NCBI GenBank assembly: GCA_964536465.1
Contig: CAZHXQ010000017.1
Coordinates: forward strand, 1 to 28,316
Reading direction: 5' to 3'
DNA from: Mesolinea sp964536465
Lineage (GTDB): Bacteria > Chloroflexota > Anaerolineae > Anaerolineales > Anaerolineaceae
Length of the DNA: 28,316 nt
Positions 17,245-25,337 of the stretch are shown here, piece after piece (the first letter of the stretch is position 1; each line of letters starts with the position of its first letter). A program made the position numbers and the translations under genes. The notes below the pieces were generated by a model. The model saw only the letters and a program-made list of their open reading frames with translations, was not told where the DNA came from and did not search any database.

Positions 17245-17943
17245 ATGTGTGATCAAAAATACCAAAATCCGCCCGATACTATCGCGATTGATGGCCCTGC
17301 CGCCTCTGGAAAGACCACCATTGGCAATTTAATTGCCAATAAACTGGGATTCTTGTGTCTGGACACGGGCATTATGTATCGCGCTGTTGCCTTCCAGGCT
17401 TTGAAGCAGGGGCTGGATGTTTTTGATGACACCACCGTCAGTCAATTGGCCGAAAAGATCAGGATCGAAATCCGACCTTCGAAGCTGGATGATGGCCGCC
17501 AGTTTGACGTCATCATCAATGGAGAAGACCACACCTGGGAGATTCGTTCCCCTGAGGTTAACCAGGTGGTTTCTGAGGTCTCGGCTTATCCCCGTGTGCG
17601 CGAGGCTATGACCCGGCTGCAGCGGGAGATTGCCAGAAATGGCCGCATTGTGATGATCGGACGGGATATCGGAACGGTCGTTTTGCCGCAGGCGGAAATG
17701 AAAATTTACCTGGAAGCCAGCGTCGAAGTCCGTGCCCAGCGGCGTTATATTGAAGAGTTGGCTAGAGACAAAGAAGTTTGTCTGAACGACATTGAAGACT
17801 CGCTGCGGCATAGGGACGAGATCGATTCTGGCAGGGCGGTTGCCCCGTTGAAACCCGCTGAGGACGCTGTTGTTATCAATTCAGATCACATGACCGTTTT
17901 TGAGGTGGTTGAATACATTATGGGCCTGATAGCCCAGCGATAA
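17245..17943 (+). CDS. cmk: Cytidylate (CMP/dCMP) kinase
   Basis: 232-residue cytosolic kinase that phosphorylates CMP and dCMP with ATP in pyrimidine nucleotide synthesis. The P-loop is GPAASGKTT (family form GPAGSGKST), followed by LDTGIMYRAVA, a CMP-binding IGRDIGTVVLP loop, and the lid and C-terminal RDEIDSGRAVAPLKPAEDA signature. The length matches the bacterial family. The open frame extends upstream to 17182 inside the previous gene, but ATG 17245, one base after the previous stop, gives the normal N-terminus. GGAG at 17229-17232 is a rather distant ribosome site (12 nt). It is the last gene of the long + strand unit; no clear hairpin terminator follows. In other bacteria cmk often neighbours translation genes, so linkage to the membrane genes may be incidental. 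Confidence 0.95.
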   Translation: MCDQKYQNPPDTIAIDGPAASGKTTIGNLIANKLGFLCLDTGIMYRAVAFQALKQGLDVFDDTTVSQLAEKIRIEIRPSKLDDGRQFDVIINGEDHTWEIRSPEVNQVVSEVSAYPRVREAMTRLQREIARNGRIVMIGRDIGTVVLPQAEMKIYLEASVEVRAQRRYIEELARDKEVCLNDIEDSLRHRDEIDSGRAVAPLKPAEDAVVINSDHMTVFEVVEYIMGLIAQR

Positions 17944-18043
17944 AAGTATCCGATTCGGCGCGGGTGAGCCTCCTGTTCGTTTTAACCAGACATTGTCGAC
18001 CGCTGCGTCCGCCTGCCATAATTCAACATTGAGAGGGTGGGCG

Positions 18044-18052
18044 TGCTATAAT
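18044..18052 (+). promoter_or_regulatory. Extended -10 promoter for the histidine kinase gene
   Basis: TGCTATAAT is a perfect extended -10 (TGn plus TATAAT at 18047-18052). The best -35 candidate is a poor TTCAAC at 18022-18027 with a 19-nt spacer, so the extended -10 probably carries the promoter. An inverted repeat ATAATT-GCT-AATTAT (18048-18062) overlaps it and could be an operator, though AT-rich sequence makes chance likely. Predicted transcription start is near 18059, about 25 nt before the start codon. Confidence 0.6.
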
Positions 18053-18083
18053 TGCTAATTATCATCCGGGGTTTGGGGAGGAA

Positions 18084-20456
18084 GTGAAAGTCATCGTCAA
18101 CGCAAGTTTAAGTGAGCTGGCATTCAGACCAACGTCTCTGTTATTCCCCCTCGTGTTTGTGTTTGCCATGGTTTTGACCTGCCGCAAACACATAAACTTC
18201 TCTCGCCAAAAAGAGGTCTTAAAAAATCGTTGGCTTTATATCCTGACCTTGTTGGTTTTGCCGCTTATTTTTGCTTATGCGAAGCCTTTCGATGGGCAGG
18301 CGTTGGGATTTGACGGCAATTATTACACACCGGTTATGCCGCTGCTCAGCCTGATACCGGTAATGATTGCGGTCGGCACGGTTGGTCCTCTGGCTGGCAT
18401 TTTCGTTGGAATCTTAACTGGGCTCGGTCAGCTGTGGGCGTCGGGTCAAGACCCCTCAGTGATTCTTTTTTATGCCGGTATCAGCCTGATGTTTGCGGTT
18501 CTAATTAATCAGACCCCAGAAGACACCAGTAACTGGCGCACCATTCTCAGCAAGCTATTTGAGTCGGGCATGCTCAGTCTGCCGTTTTGGATGCTCTGGC
18601 AGTTCCACCTTGCCTTTGTTTACGGGCTGCGGGATGTGACCACCATTCTCGCCCAGGCGATACTTTTGTGGGTTACTCACCTACCTGAACTGTTGCTATC
18701 CGCGGTTGCCCTTTACTTCTTCGTCCGATTTCTGAGTGGAGATTGGAATCCAAGCCTCTATCTGGTTGATCAGGGAACTGACAGTGTCTTCACTTCCGCG
18801 CTTGAGCAGATCGATCAGATGAGAAAAGGTAATTTCGAGTACGATCTCCACACCAATCCGCGGACCAATGGAGAAAAGGCGATTTTTGATTCGTTGGAAA
18901 ATTTACGCAAAAGCCTGCAGGTGCGCATGGATACCCAGACACGTCTGTTATCGCTGGACCCCACGCACTATTCTCGTGAAGGCTATGACCTGGTGATGTC
19001 TTCTATCCTGCGGGCAGCTTTGACGAGGGATGCGAGCTCTGCCCGGATTGTGCTGCTTGAAAATTCAGCTTTCAACCAGAAACCGGAAATGAGACTGCGG
19101 ACAGGACAGGGCGAGCAAACGCGTAATTACGCATATCTTGACGCCTTGATCCTGGAAAAAATTGGTGACCAGGAGCAGTTGGTTCTCAATAACATCAAGA
19201 TTGATCAGTATTTCGGGTTAACCCCCGGCACCCCTTATCCGCAGGATATTGTCGCCTTGAAACTCAGTGGAGGTTCGACTTCACAAGGCATCCTCTGGGT
19301 CGGCTTTGAACAGAACCAGTGGATCAGTAATGAGGAGCTTGAATTTTATAAGGAACTTGCTTTTCGAGCCTCAGCCACGCTCAAGACCAAAGAACAGATC
19401 AATAAGGTGCGGACTGAAAAGAGCTGGCTGAATGAGGTACTCAACGCCATCCCCGACCCGATACTGGTTGTTGATTCTAACGGGATAATTTTGTATCAAA
19501 ACCTCTCCAGTCAGGATCTGGCTGAGAGCGCTGTGGGTCTGATCCACTCCGGGATGGAAGGAAAACGCATCGTACAGTCGAGGTTGGTGGAGCTGACTCA
19601 GAGCAGCAAAGCTTCAAAGGAAAGAAACAAAACAATCACGCTGGCAAATCAGAAGGAGTATGGGGTGGAGATCTACCCCGTTAAACTCGAAGGCAAAGAT
19701 ACCGGAACGATAATTCATTTGAAGGATTTCCATTGGATAAATCAAGCGAACAAGGAAAAAAACGAATTTATCAGCAATATCAGCCACGACCTTCGTTCCC
19801 CCTTGAAACTGATGAAAGGCTACACCAGTCTGATCAAGCACATTGGAAATCTGAGCAACCAGCAGGAAGTTTTAGTCGATCGATTGGAAGGTGGGATTGA
19901 AGACATGCGCCGATTGGTCAACAAGGTGTTGGACATGGAACGGCTGGACCTTGAGGCCGGATTGATGTATACGACATTTGATATGAAAGAAATGATCAAT
20001 GAAACGCTCGACATGCTCAGTATTCAGGCGCAGCAGAAGAAGATCGCGCTCAATACAGATTTTGGCGCGATAAAGACGCCCTATATTTCTGCTGACCGTG
20101 TTTTACTGCAGCAGGCGGTTTTTAATCTGGTGGAAAACGCGATTAAATTCAGTCCCAGAAACGAAACTGTATTGGTTAAGATTGAGAAGGATGCTTCCTG
20201 GATGCATCTGTCCGTGCAGGATCACGGCAAAGGGATTGCTCCTTTGGATCAATCGCGCATTTTCAATCGCTTTTTTTACATCGATGATGAGCATAGTTTC
20301 GATAACCGGGGGCAGGGGCTGGGCCTGGCAATCGTGAAATCCATCGTAGAAAAGCACGGTGGCAACGTCAGCGTGGAGAGCAAACTCGGCCTTGGAAGCC
20401 TGTTTTACCTTGACATACCTCTACACCGGCTTGAAGGTCTCAAGAAAGCGTCGTAG
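18084..20456 (+). CDS. Membrane-bound sensor histidine kinase with GAF-like and PAS domains
   Basis: 790-residue orphan sensor kinase. About six membrane helices fill residues 1-220, followed by a HAMP-like linker (LEQIDQMRKGNFEYDL), a GAF-like domain (around residues 300-430), a PAS domain (around 450-555, NAIPDPILVVDSNG), then HisKA and HATPase_c. Phosphorylated His568 lies in NISHDLRSPL; the N box has N685 (VFNLVENAIKFSP); G1 is DHGKG, F box NRFF, G2 GQGLGLAIV. All core catalytic boxes are intact. No response regulator is adjacent, so the partner must be elsewhere. GTG 18084 is the start with GGGGAGGA at 18075-18082, unusually close (about 2 nt). The next in-frame Met is residue 29. The signal sensed is unknown. 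Confidence 0.9.
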   Translation: MKVIVNASLSELAFRPTSLLFPLVFVFAMVLTCRKHINFSRQKEVLKNRWLYILTLLVLPLIFAYAKPFDGQALGFDGNYYTPVMPLLSLIPVMIAVGTVGPLAGIFVGILTGLGQLWASGQDPSVILFYAGISLMFAVLINQTPEDTSNWRTILSKLFESGMLSLPFWMLWQFHLAFVYGLRDVTTILAQAILLWVTHLPELLLSAVALYFFVRFLSGDWNPSLYLVDQGTDSVFTSALEQIDQMRKGNFEYDLHTNPRTNGEKAIFDSLENLRKSLQVRMDTQTRLLSLDPTHYSREGYDLVMSSILRAALTRDASSARIVLLENSAFNQKPEMRLRTGQGEQTRNYAYLDALILEKIGDQEQLVLNNIKIDQYFGLTPGTPYPQDIVALKLSGGSTSQGILWVGFEQNQWISNEELEFYKELAFRASATLKTKEQINKVRTEKSWLNEVLNAIPDPILVVDSNGIILYQNLSSQDLAESAVGLIHSGMEGKRIVQSRLVELTQSSKASKERNKTITLANQKEYGVEIYPVKLEGKDTGTIIHLKDFHWINQANKEKNEFISNISHDLRSPLKLMKGYTSLIKHIGNLSNQQEVLVDRLEGGIEDMRRLVNKVLDMERLDLEAGLMYTTFDMKEMINETLDMLSIQAQQKKIALNTDFGAIKTPYISADRVLLQQAVFNLVENAIKFSPRNETVLVKIEKDASWMHLSVQDHGKGIAPLDQSRIFNRFFYIDDEHSFDNRGQGLGLAIVKSIVEKHGGNVSVESKLGLGSLFYLDIPLHRLEGLKKAS

Positions 20457-20575
20457 AATGAAGAGAAGCGTGCATGAGGGTGAGCCGTTTTGAATAATTA
20501 TGCCCTGAAATCGGTCCATCTACAGCATTCGATAGCCAGGAAAGACTAAAAACCGTAAACTCGACCTGAAAAAAC
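20457..20575. other. Gene-free stretch between the kinase and the rpoC promoter
   Basis: About 120 nt with no convincing terminator hairpin, RNA gene or ORF. It separates the kinase stop from the rpoC promoter. Confidence 0.6.
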
Positions 20576-20605
20576 TTGACAAAAGCACTGGATTAATCCT
20601 ATAAT
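20576..20605 (+). promoter_or_regulatory. Consensus sigma-70-type promoter of rpoC
   Basis: TTGACA at 20576-20581 and TATAAT at 20600-20605, both perfect, with an 18-nt spacer. This is the strongest promoter in the window. Predicted start of transcription is near 20612, giving a leader of about 97 nt. Confidence 0.85.
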
Positions 20606-20629
20606 ACTTGTTTGCGTAAATATACGATC

Positions 20630-20676
20630 TACACGAAACACACTGGGTAAGAACAGCCCGGCGGGTTTTTCGTGTA
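20630..20676 (+). promoter_or_regulatory. Structured rpoC leader (possible attenuator)
   Basis: A perfect 9-bp inverted repeat, TACACGAAA (20630-20638) with TTTCGTGTA (20668-20676), encloses 29 nt. Inside lies a small GC hairpin AGCCC-GGC-GGGTT (20655-20667) followed by TTT, which resembles a weak terminator. An alternative pairing of GGGT (20645-20648) with GCCC (20656-20659) would break the small hairpin. Seen in sequence; a regulatory role is inferred. It does not match a riboswitch I recognise. Confidence 0.5.
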
Positions 20677-20697
20677 TTAAAATATCCTCATCTAACT

Positions 20698-20703
20698 GGG
20701 AGG
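20698..20703 (+). promoter_or_regulatory. Shine-Dalgarno GGGAGG deciding the rpoC start
   Basis: GGGAGG lies 5 nt before GTG 20709. The ATG at 20705 is out of frame and too close; ATG 20724 is too far. GTG is therefore the start. Confidence 0.75.
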
Positions 20704-20708
20704 TATGA

Positions 20709-23700
20709 GTGGAATCAAAATCAATGAAGGCACTGCGAATTAACCTTGCTTCACCTGAAGTGATCCATAGCTGGTCATATGGTGAAGTCCTCAAACCTGA
20801 GACAATCAACTACCGCCGACTGCGACCTGAGAAGGATGGTTTGTTTTGTGAAGCCATTTTCGGGCCCACACGCGACTGGCAGTGTTATTGCGGCAAATAT
20901 AAAAACCCCCGTTACAAAGGAATCATTTGTGACAAGTGTGGCGTTGAGGTAACCAAATCGTCGGTACGCCGTGAGCGTATGGGTCATATCGACCTGGCCG
21001 CTCCGGTAGCTCATATCTGGTATACCCGCCGTATCCCTTCATATTTAGGTTTGCTCCTGGATATCTCCCGGAAGAATCTCGACCGCGTGCTTTATTTTGC
21101 CCAGTACATCGTTACCTACGTGGACGAAGATGGCCGCCAGAAAGCCCTGAAGCGACTGGAAGACGAAATCAGCGTCTCAGAGCGTGAACTGGGCGAACAA
21201 TTAAACAGCAAGATTGCCGAAGAGAAAAAACAACGCGACGCCTTGTTGAAACAGCTTGACGCCCAAATTGCCGACATTGATAAAGACTATGACGAAAAAG
21301 TCGCCAGCCTCTTTGAGCCTTTGATTTCAGCTGGGCAAGACCTGGAGCGGGAATTAGACTCCAAAGCCGGTAAGACCATCCGTAAAGCGATTGTCTTTGA
21401 AGTCGACGGTTTCAAACAAACCATAGCGGAACCTGGCGAAGAAGTAACGGGCAAGCATGTTTCCGATGTGCAGGAGCTGGTCCGCGAACGTATGGAATTG
21501 CTCGAAAAGGATCTTAAGACTGAAAAGAACGAACGGCTCGAGAAGCTGTCCATGAAGAAACAAGAAATCCGCGCGGAAGCTGAAATGACCATGGAAGGTT
21601 ATCGAAGCCAGCTGGATGACGAAGAAGGACTTACCAAAACAGAAAATGCCCGCAAACGCGATGAACTTTTTGAAATTGAACCGTTCACTTTCATGAGCGA
21701 AGCACGCTACCGCGAGTTAAAATCACGCTGGGGCAATGTTTTCAAAGCCGACATGGGCGCGGAGGCCTTCTATGATATCCTGCGGCGTCTGGATATGGAC
21801 GCCCTTTCCGAGGAACTCTGGACCGAAGCCCGCACTACCAAAAGCAAACAAAAACGAAAGAAAGCCACCAATCGGCTTAAGGTTGTTGAGGCTTTCAGGC
21901 GTTCTACCAATAAACCTGAATGGATGATTTTGACCGTTTTGCCTGTTATCCCTCCGGATCTGCGACCCATGGTCCAGCTGGATGGGGGCCGTTTTGCCAC
22001 CTCTGACCTCAATGACCTCTACCGCCGCGTGATAAACCGCAACAACCGCCTGAAGAGACTGCTCGAGTTAGGTGCTCCTGATGTGATTGTGCGCAACGAA
22101 AAACGCATGCTCCAGGAAGCTGTGGACTCTTTGATCGACAATTCCCAGCGTGGTCGCATGCTCTCCCGCCGGGGTCGACGTGAACTTCGCTCCCTTTCCG
22201 ACATGCTTAAAGGCAAGAAAGGGCGCTTCCGCAGAAACCTTTTGGGTAAGCGCGTTGACTATTCAGGGCGTTCGGTGATTGTGGTTGGCCCCAATCTCAA
22301 ACTATATCAGTGTGGTCTGCCCAAGACGATGGCTTTGGAACTGTATCGTCCCTTTGTGATTGCTGGTTTGGAAAAACACAAATACACAAGCAACATCAAA
22401 GGCGCAAAGAAATACATCGAGCGCAACCGGCCGGAAGTCTGGGAAGTGCTTGAAGAAGTTATCAAAGACCGCCCGGTTTTGTTAAACCGCGCGCCAACCC
22501 TGCACCGTCTGGGTATTCAGGCTTTTGAACCAGTGCTGGTTGAAGGCAGCGCTATTCAGCTCCACCCGCTGGTGACCACCGCTTTCAATGCTGACTTTGA
22601 CGGTGACCAGATGGCAGTGCACGTGCCGCTTTCGGAAAAGGCTGTCATGGAAGCGCGGGAACTGATGCTCGCGAGCAAAAACTTGCTTAAACCTGCCAAC
22701 GGTGAACCTGTTATTTCTCCGGGAAAGGACATGGTTCTTGGCGTTTATTACCTGACCAAGGAACCCAATGGTCCTCAAAAGGGGGATGGACGAGTATTTG
22801 GCTCCTTCAACGAAGTTTTGTTAGCTTACCAATTGGGGCAAGTCAAAGTACACACCCGCATCAAACTGCGCATTAAAACTGCTTTTGATGAAAACCACGA
22901 TCGGCTGGCAGTGCCTGAGACCAGAATAGTGGAAACCACTGTCGGCAGAGCGATATTCAACGATATTCTGCCTGCTTCCATGGTCTTCACCAACATGACC
23001 CTGGATAAGGGCGGCGTGCGCGATTTGATCAGTGAAATCTACGACATGGAAGGTTTGGATGTGACCACCGAGGTTGCCGATGCCGTTAAGGATATCGGTT
23101 TCCGGTTTGCCTCACAATCTGGCTCGACACTGGCGGTCTCTGACATCACCGTGCCACCCGAGAAGAAAGAGTTCATCGATGAAGCGCTCAAGTCTGTCGA
23201 GGAAATTCAAAAGGCTTACCGCCGTGGACTTTCCTCCGAGATCGAGCAAAATAACAACATTATTAAAGTCTGGCAAGAGGCCACCACCAAAGTTGGTCAG
23301 GCTGTGAGAATGCACCTCGACCCCAACGGTAACCTCTCAACGATGGCTCTTTCAGGGGCTACCAAGGGCGGTTTCAGTCCGATTTCGCAGATGGCGGGTA
23401 TGCGCGGTTTGATGGCTGACCCATCCGGACGCATCATCCCGATGCCTATTCGCTCGAACTTCCGTGAGGGTTTGTCTGCCCTGGAATACTTTATTTCGAC
23501 TCACGGTACCCGCAAGGGTCTTGCAGACACCGCCTTGCGTACTGCCGAAGCTGGTTATCTGACCCGCCGTTTGGTAGATGTGGCGCAGGACCTCATCATC
23601 AACAATGAAGACTGCGGCACCCAGGATGGCATCTGGATTTACGAGTCAGACGATATCGCCGGTCAGTCATTTGGAAGCCGCCTGCAGGGTAGATTGTTAG

Positions 23701-25193
23701 CAGAACGCCTGATTCATCCGGAGACTGGTGAAATCATCGCCGAACGCAATGAACTGATCGATAAAGAAATGATCGTGTCGATTTTGGGTGCCAAGATCCA
23801 GAAAGTTTTTGTGCGCTCTCCTTTGACCTGTGAGCTGGTTCATGGCATTTGCGCGCGCTGTTATGGTGTCGACCTGGGGCGAGGCGATATGGTTATGCTC
23901 GGTTCTGCTGTTGGTATCGTGGCTGCCCAATCGATTGGTGAGCCGGGTACTCAGTTGACCCTGAGAACCTTCCATACCGGCGGTGTCGCTGCCGGCGGAG
24001 ACATCACCACCGGTCTCCCCCGTGTTGAGGAATTGTTTGAAGCACGCCGAACGCCCAAGGATGAAGCAGTTGTGACCGAGATTTCGGGTATCGCCTCGGT
24101 TTTGCAGTCCACACGGAACCCTGACCAGCGGACGGTACGCATTGAAAACACCGTTATGGTCTCTGACGATTACGAAATCCCGACTGATTGGGAAATCATG
24201 GTCAAAGAAGAAGATCAGATCAGCAAGAACGATGTGATTGCGGTCCACGAAGAAACCACCATCACGGCCAGCAATCCCGGACGAGTTCGGTTTGAAGATC
24301 GCCGCGTGATCGTCTCCTACGAGGATAAACAGGTAGAAGATTACGAAATTCCCTCTACTTCCCGCCTGATCATCAAGGATGGTCAGAGTGTCGAAGCGGG
24401 TCAGCCGCTGACTGAAGGCTCGATAAACCCTCACACGATCCTTAAGATTAAAGGTCGTGAGGAAACTGAGATGTACTTGCTCAAGGAAATTCAGCAGGTT
24501 TACCGTACCCAGGGGCAGAACATCAATGATAAGCACTTCGAAGTGATTATTCGCAAGATGCTCAATAAAGTTCAAATTGTCAGACCTGGCGACACCAAAT
24601 ATCTGCCGCAAGACCTGGTTGACCGGCTCGAGATTCGCAAAGAAAACGAAGAATTGTTGGCCAAAGGACTGCGCCCGGCAAGATATGTTGAGATTTTGTT
24701 AGGCATTTCGAAAGCATCGCTAAGTACCGATTCGTTCCTTTCGGCCTCATCCTTCCAGCACACGATTAAGGTGTTGGCAGGCGCGGCAATTGAATCGAAA
24801 GTCGACCCGCTCTATGGCTTGAAAGAAAACGTCATTATCGGCAAGTTGATTCCTGCCGGCACTGGCTTTGAGCCCGGCCGATTCGACCAGGCCCCGGATG
24901 ATGTTATCCCGGGTGCCCCCGACATCGAAGTGCAACAATTGGACATATTCCCCGATGATGAGGCAGATCTGTTCGACGAGACGACAGACGAACATCTTTA
25001 TGACGAGGATGATCTTGACGACCTCGACAAACTGGAAGCTTCGCTTGAAGGCGATCTAGACGAAGAAGAATTGGAAGAAGAAGAAGATAACGAGGTAGCC
25101 CTCGAAGATGATGACGACTTTGAGCTTGATATTGATCTTGACCTGGATGAGGATGAAGATCTTGAGCTTGATGAAGACGAGGACGAGGATTAG
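20709..25193 (+). CDS. rpoC: DNA-directed RNA polymerase subunit beta'
   Basis: 1494-residue catalytic subunit of RNA polymerase. Zinc site 1 is C59, C61, C74, C77. The magnesium-binding active site is NADFDGDQ with D629, D631 and D633. Zinc site 2 is C969, C1041, C1048, C1051. Trigger loop and bridge helix regions are intact (GATKGGFSPISQMAGMRG, SIGEPGTQLTLRTFH). Two parts are unusual: residues ~145-320 form a Lys/Glu-rich, coiled-coil-like insertion with a short strand-rich piece, and residues 1415-1494 are an acidic tail with about 50 Asp/Glu and one Lys. rpoB is not upstream, unlike the usual rpoBC order; instead the gene has its own promoter and leader. A hairpin terminator follows. Confidence 0.97.
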   Translation: MESKSMKALRINLASPEVIHSWSYGEVLKPETINYRRLRPEKDGLFCEAIFGPTRDWQCYCGKYKNPRYKGIICDKCGVEVTKSSVRRERMGHIDLAAPVAHIWYTRRIPSYLGLLLDISRKNLDRVLYFAQYIVTYVDEDGRQKALKRLEDEISVSERELGEQLNSKIAEEKKQRDALLKQLDAQIADIDKDYDEKVASLFEPLISAGQDLERELDSKAGKTIRKAIVFEVDGFKQTIAEPGEEVTGKHVSDVQELVRERMELLEKDLKTEKNERLEKLSMKKQEIRAEAEMTMEGYRSQLDDEEGLTKTENARKRDELFEIEPFTFMSEARYRELKSRWGNVFKADMGAEAFYDILRRLDMDALSEELWTEARTTKSKQKRKKATNRLKVVEAFRRSTNKPEWMILTVLPVIPPDLRPMVQLDGGRFATSDLNDLYRRVINRNNRLKRLLELGAPDVIVRNEKRMLQEAVDSLIDNSQRGRMLSRRGRRELRSLSDMLKGKKGRFRRNLLGKRVDYSGRSVIVVGPNLKLYQCGLPKTMALELYRPFVIAGLEKHKYTSNIKGAKKYIERNRPEVWEVLEEVIKDRPVLLNRAPTLHRLGIQAFEPVLVEGSAIQLHPLVTTAFNADFDGDQMAVHVPLSEKAVMEARELMLASKNLLKPANGEPVISPGKDMVLGVYYLTKEPNGPQKGDGRVFGSFNEVLLAYQLGQVKVHTRIKLRIKTAFDENHDRLAVPETRIVETTVGRAIFNDILPASMVFTNMTLDKGGVRDLISEIYDMEGLDVTTEVADAVKDIGFRFASQSGSTLAVSDITVPPEKKEFIDEALKSVEEIQKAYRRGLSSEIEQNNNIIKVWQEATTKVGQAVRMHLDPNGNLSTMALSGATKGGFSPISQMAGMRGLMADPSGRIIPMPIRSNFREGLSALEYFISTHGTRKGLADTALRTAEAGYLTRRLVDVAQDLIINNEDCGTQDGIWIYESDDIAGQSFGSRLQGRLLAERLIHPETGEIIAERNELIDKEMIVSILGAKIQKVFVRSPLTCELVHGICARCYGVDLGRGDMVMLGSAVGIVAAQSIGEPGTQLTLRTFHTGGVAAGGDITTGLPRVEELFEARRTPKDEAVVTEISGIASVLQSTRNPDQRTVRIENTVMVSDDYEIPTDWEIMVKEEDQISKNDVIAVHEETTITASNPGRVRFEDRRVIVSYEDKQVEDYEIPSTSRLIIKDGQSVEAGQPLTEGSINPHTILKIKGREETEMYLLKEIQQVYRTQGQNINDKHFEVIIRKMLNKVQIVRPGDTKYLPQDLVDRLEIRKENEELLAKGLRPARYVEILLGISKASLSTDSFLSASSFQHTIKVLAGAAIESKVDPLYGLKENVIIGKLIPAGTGFEPGRFDQAPDDVIPGAPDIEVQQLDIFPDDEADLFDETTDEHLYDEDDLDDLDKLEASLEGDLDEEELEEEEDNEVALEDDDDFELDIDLDLDEDEDLELDEDEDED

Positions 25194-25247
25194 CCTGACA
25201 TTACTTTAATGTTCACTTCGCTGTCAACACCCTGCACGGCGATCAGA

Positions 25248-25280
25248 ACACCCGGAGGACCCATTTCTCCGGGTGTTTGT
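25248..25280 (+). terminator. Rho-independent-type terminator after rpoC
   Basis: A perfect 10-bp inverted repeat, ACACCCGGAG (25248-25257) and CTCCGGGTGT (25267-25276), with a 9-nt loop, 55 nt after the rpoC stop. The following T tract is short (TTTGT), so termination may be partial and leave some read-through into gyrA. Confidence 0.75.
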
Positions 25281-25288
25281 GCTATATT
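25280..25288 (+). promoter_or_regulatory. Possible extended -10 promoter of gyrA
   Basis: TGCTATATT directly follows the rpoC terminator; TGn plus TATATT (one mismatch to TATAAT). No good -35 is possible because the terminator stem fills that region. Predicted leader about 45 nt. Confidence 0.4.
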
Positions 25289-25337
25289 TAAGGGTCGTCA
25301 GCACCATGATGAATTTATTGTAAGAGAGTGTTAGCCT

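Noticed and set aside
17944..18043. Terminator after cmk
   Set aside because: Only a 3-bp GGC/GCC pairing near 17957-17970, no proper stem and T tract.
18029..18052. TTGAGA as -35 box for the kinase promoter
   Set aside because: The spacer to TATAAT is only 12 nt, too short; the extended -10 explains the promoter better.
20705..20743. 12-codon ATG frame overlapping the rpoC start, possible leader peptide
   Set aside because: Only 1 nt from the ribosome site, no regulatory codon pattern; GTG 20709 is better placed.
23697..24611. 304-codon open frame on the minus strand opposite rpoC
   Set aside because: It is antisense to a conserved rpoC region with both zinc-site and trigger-loop motifs; no recognisable protein features of its own.
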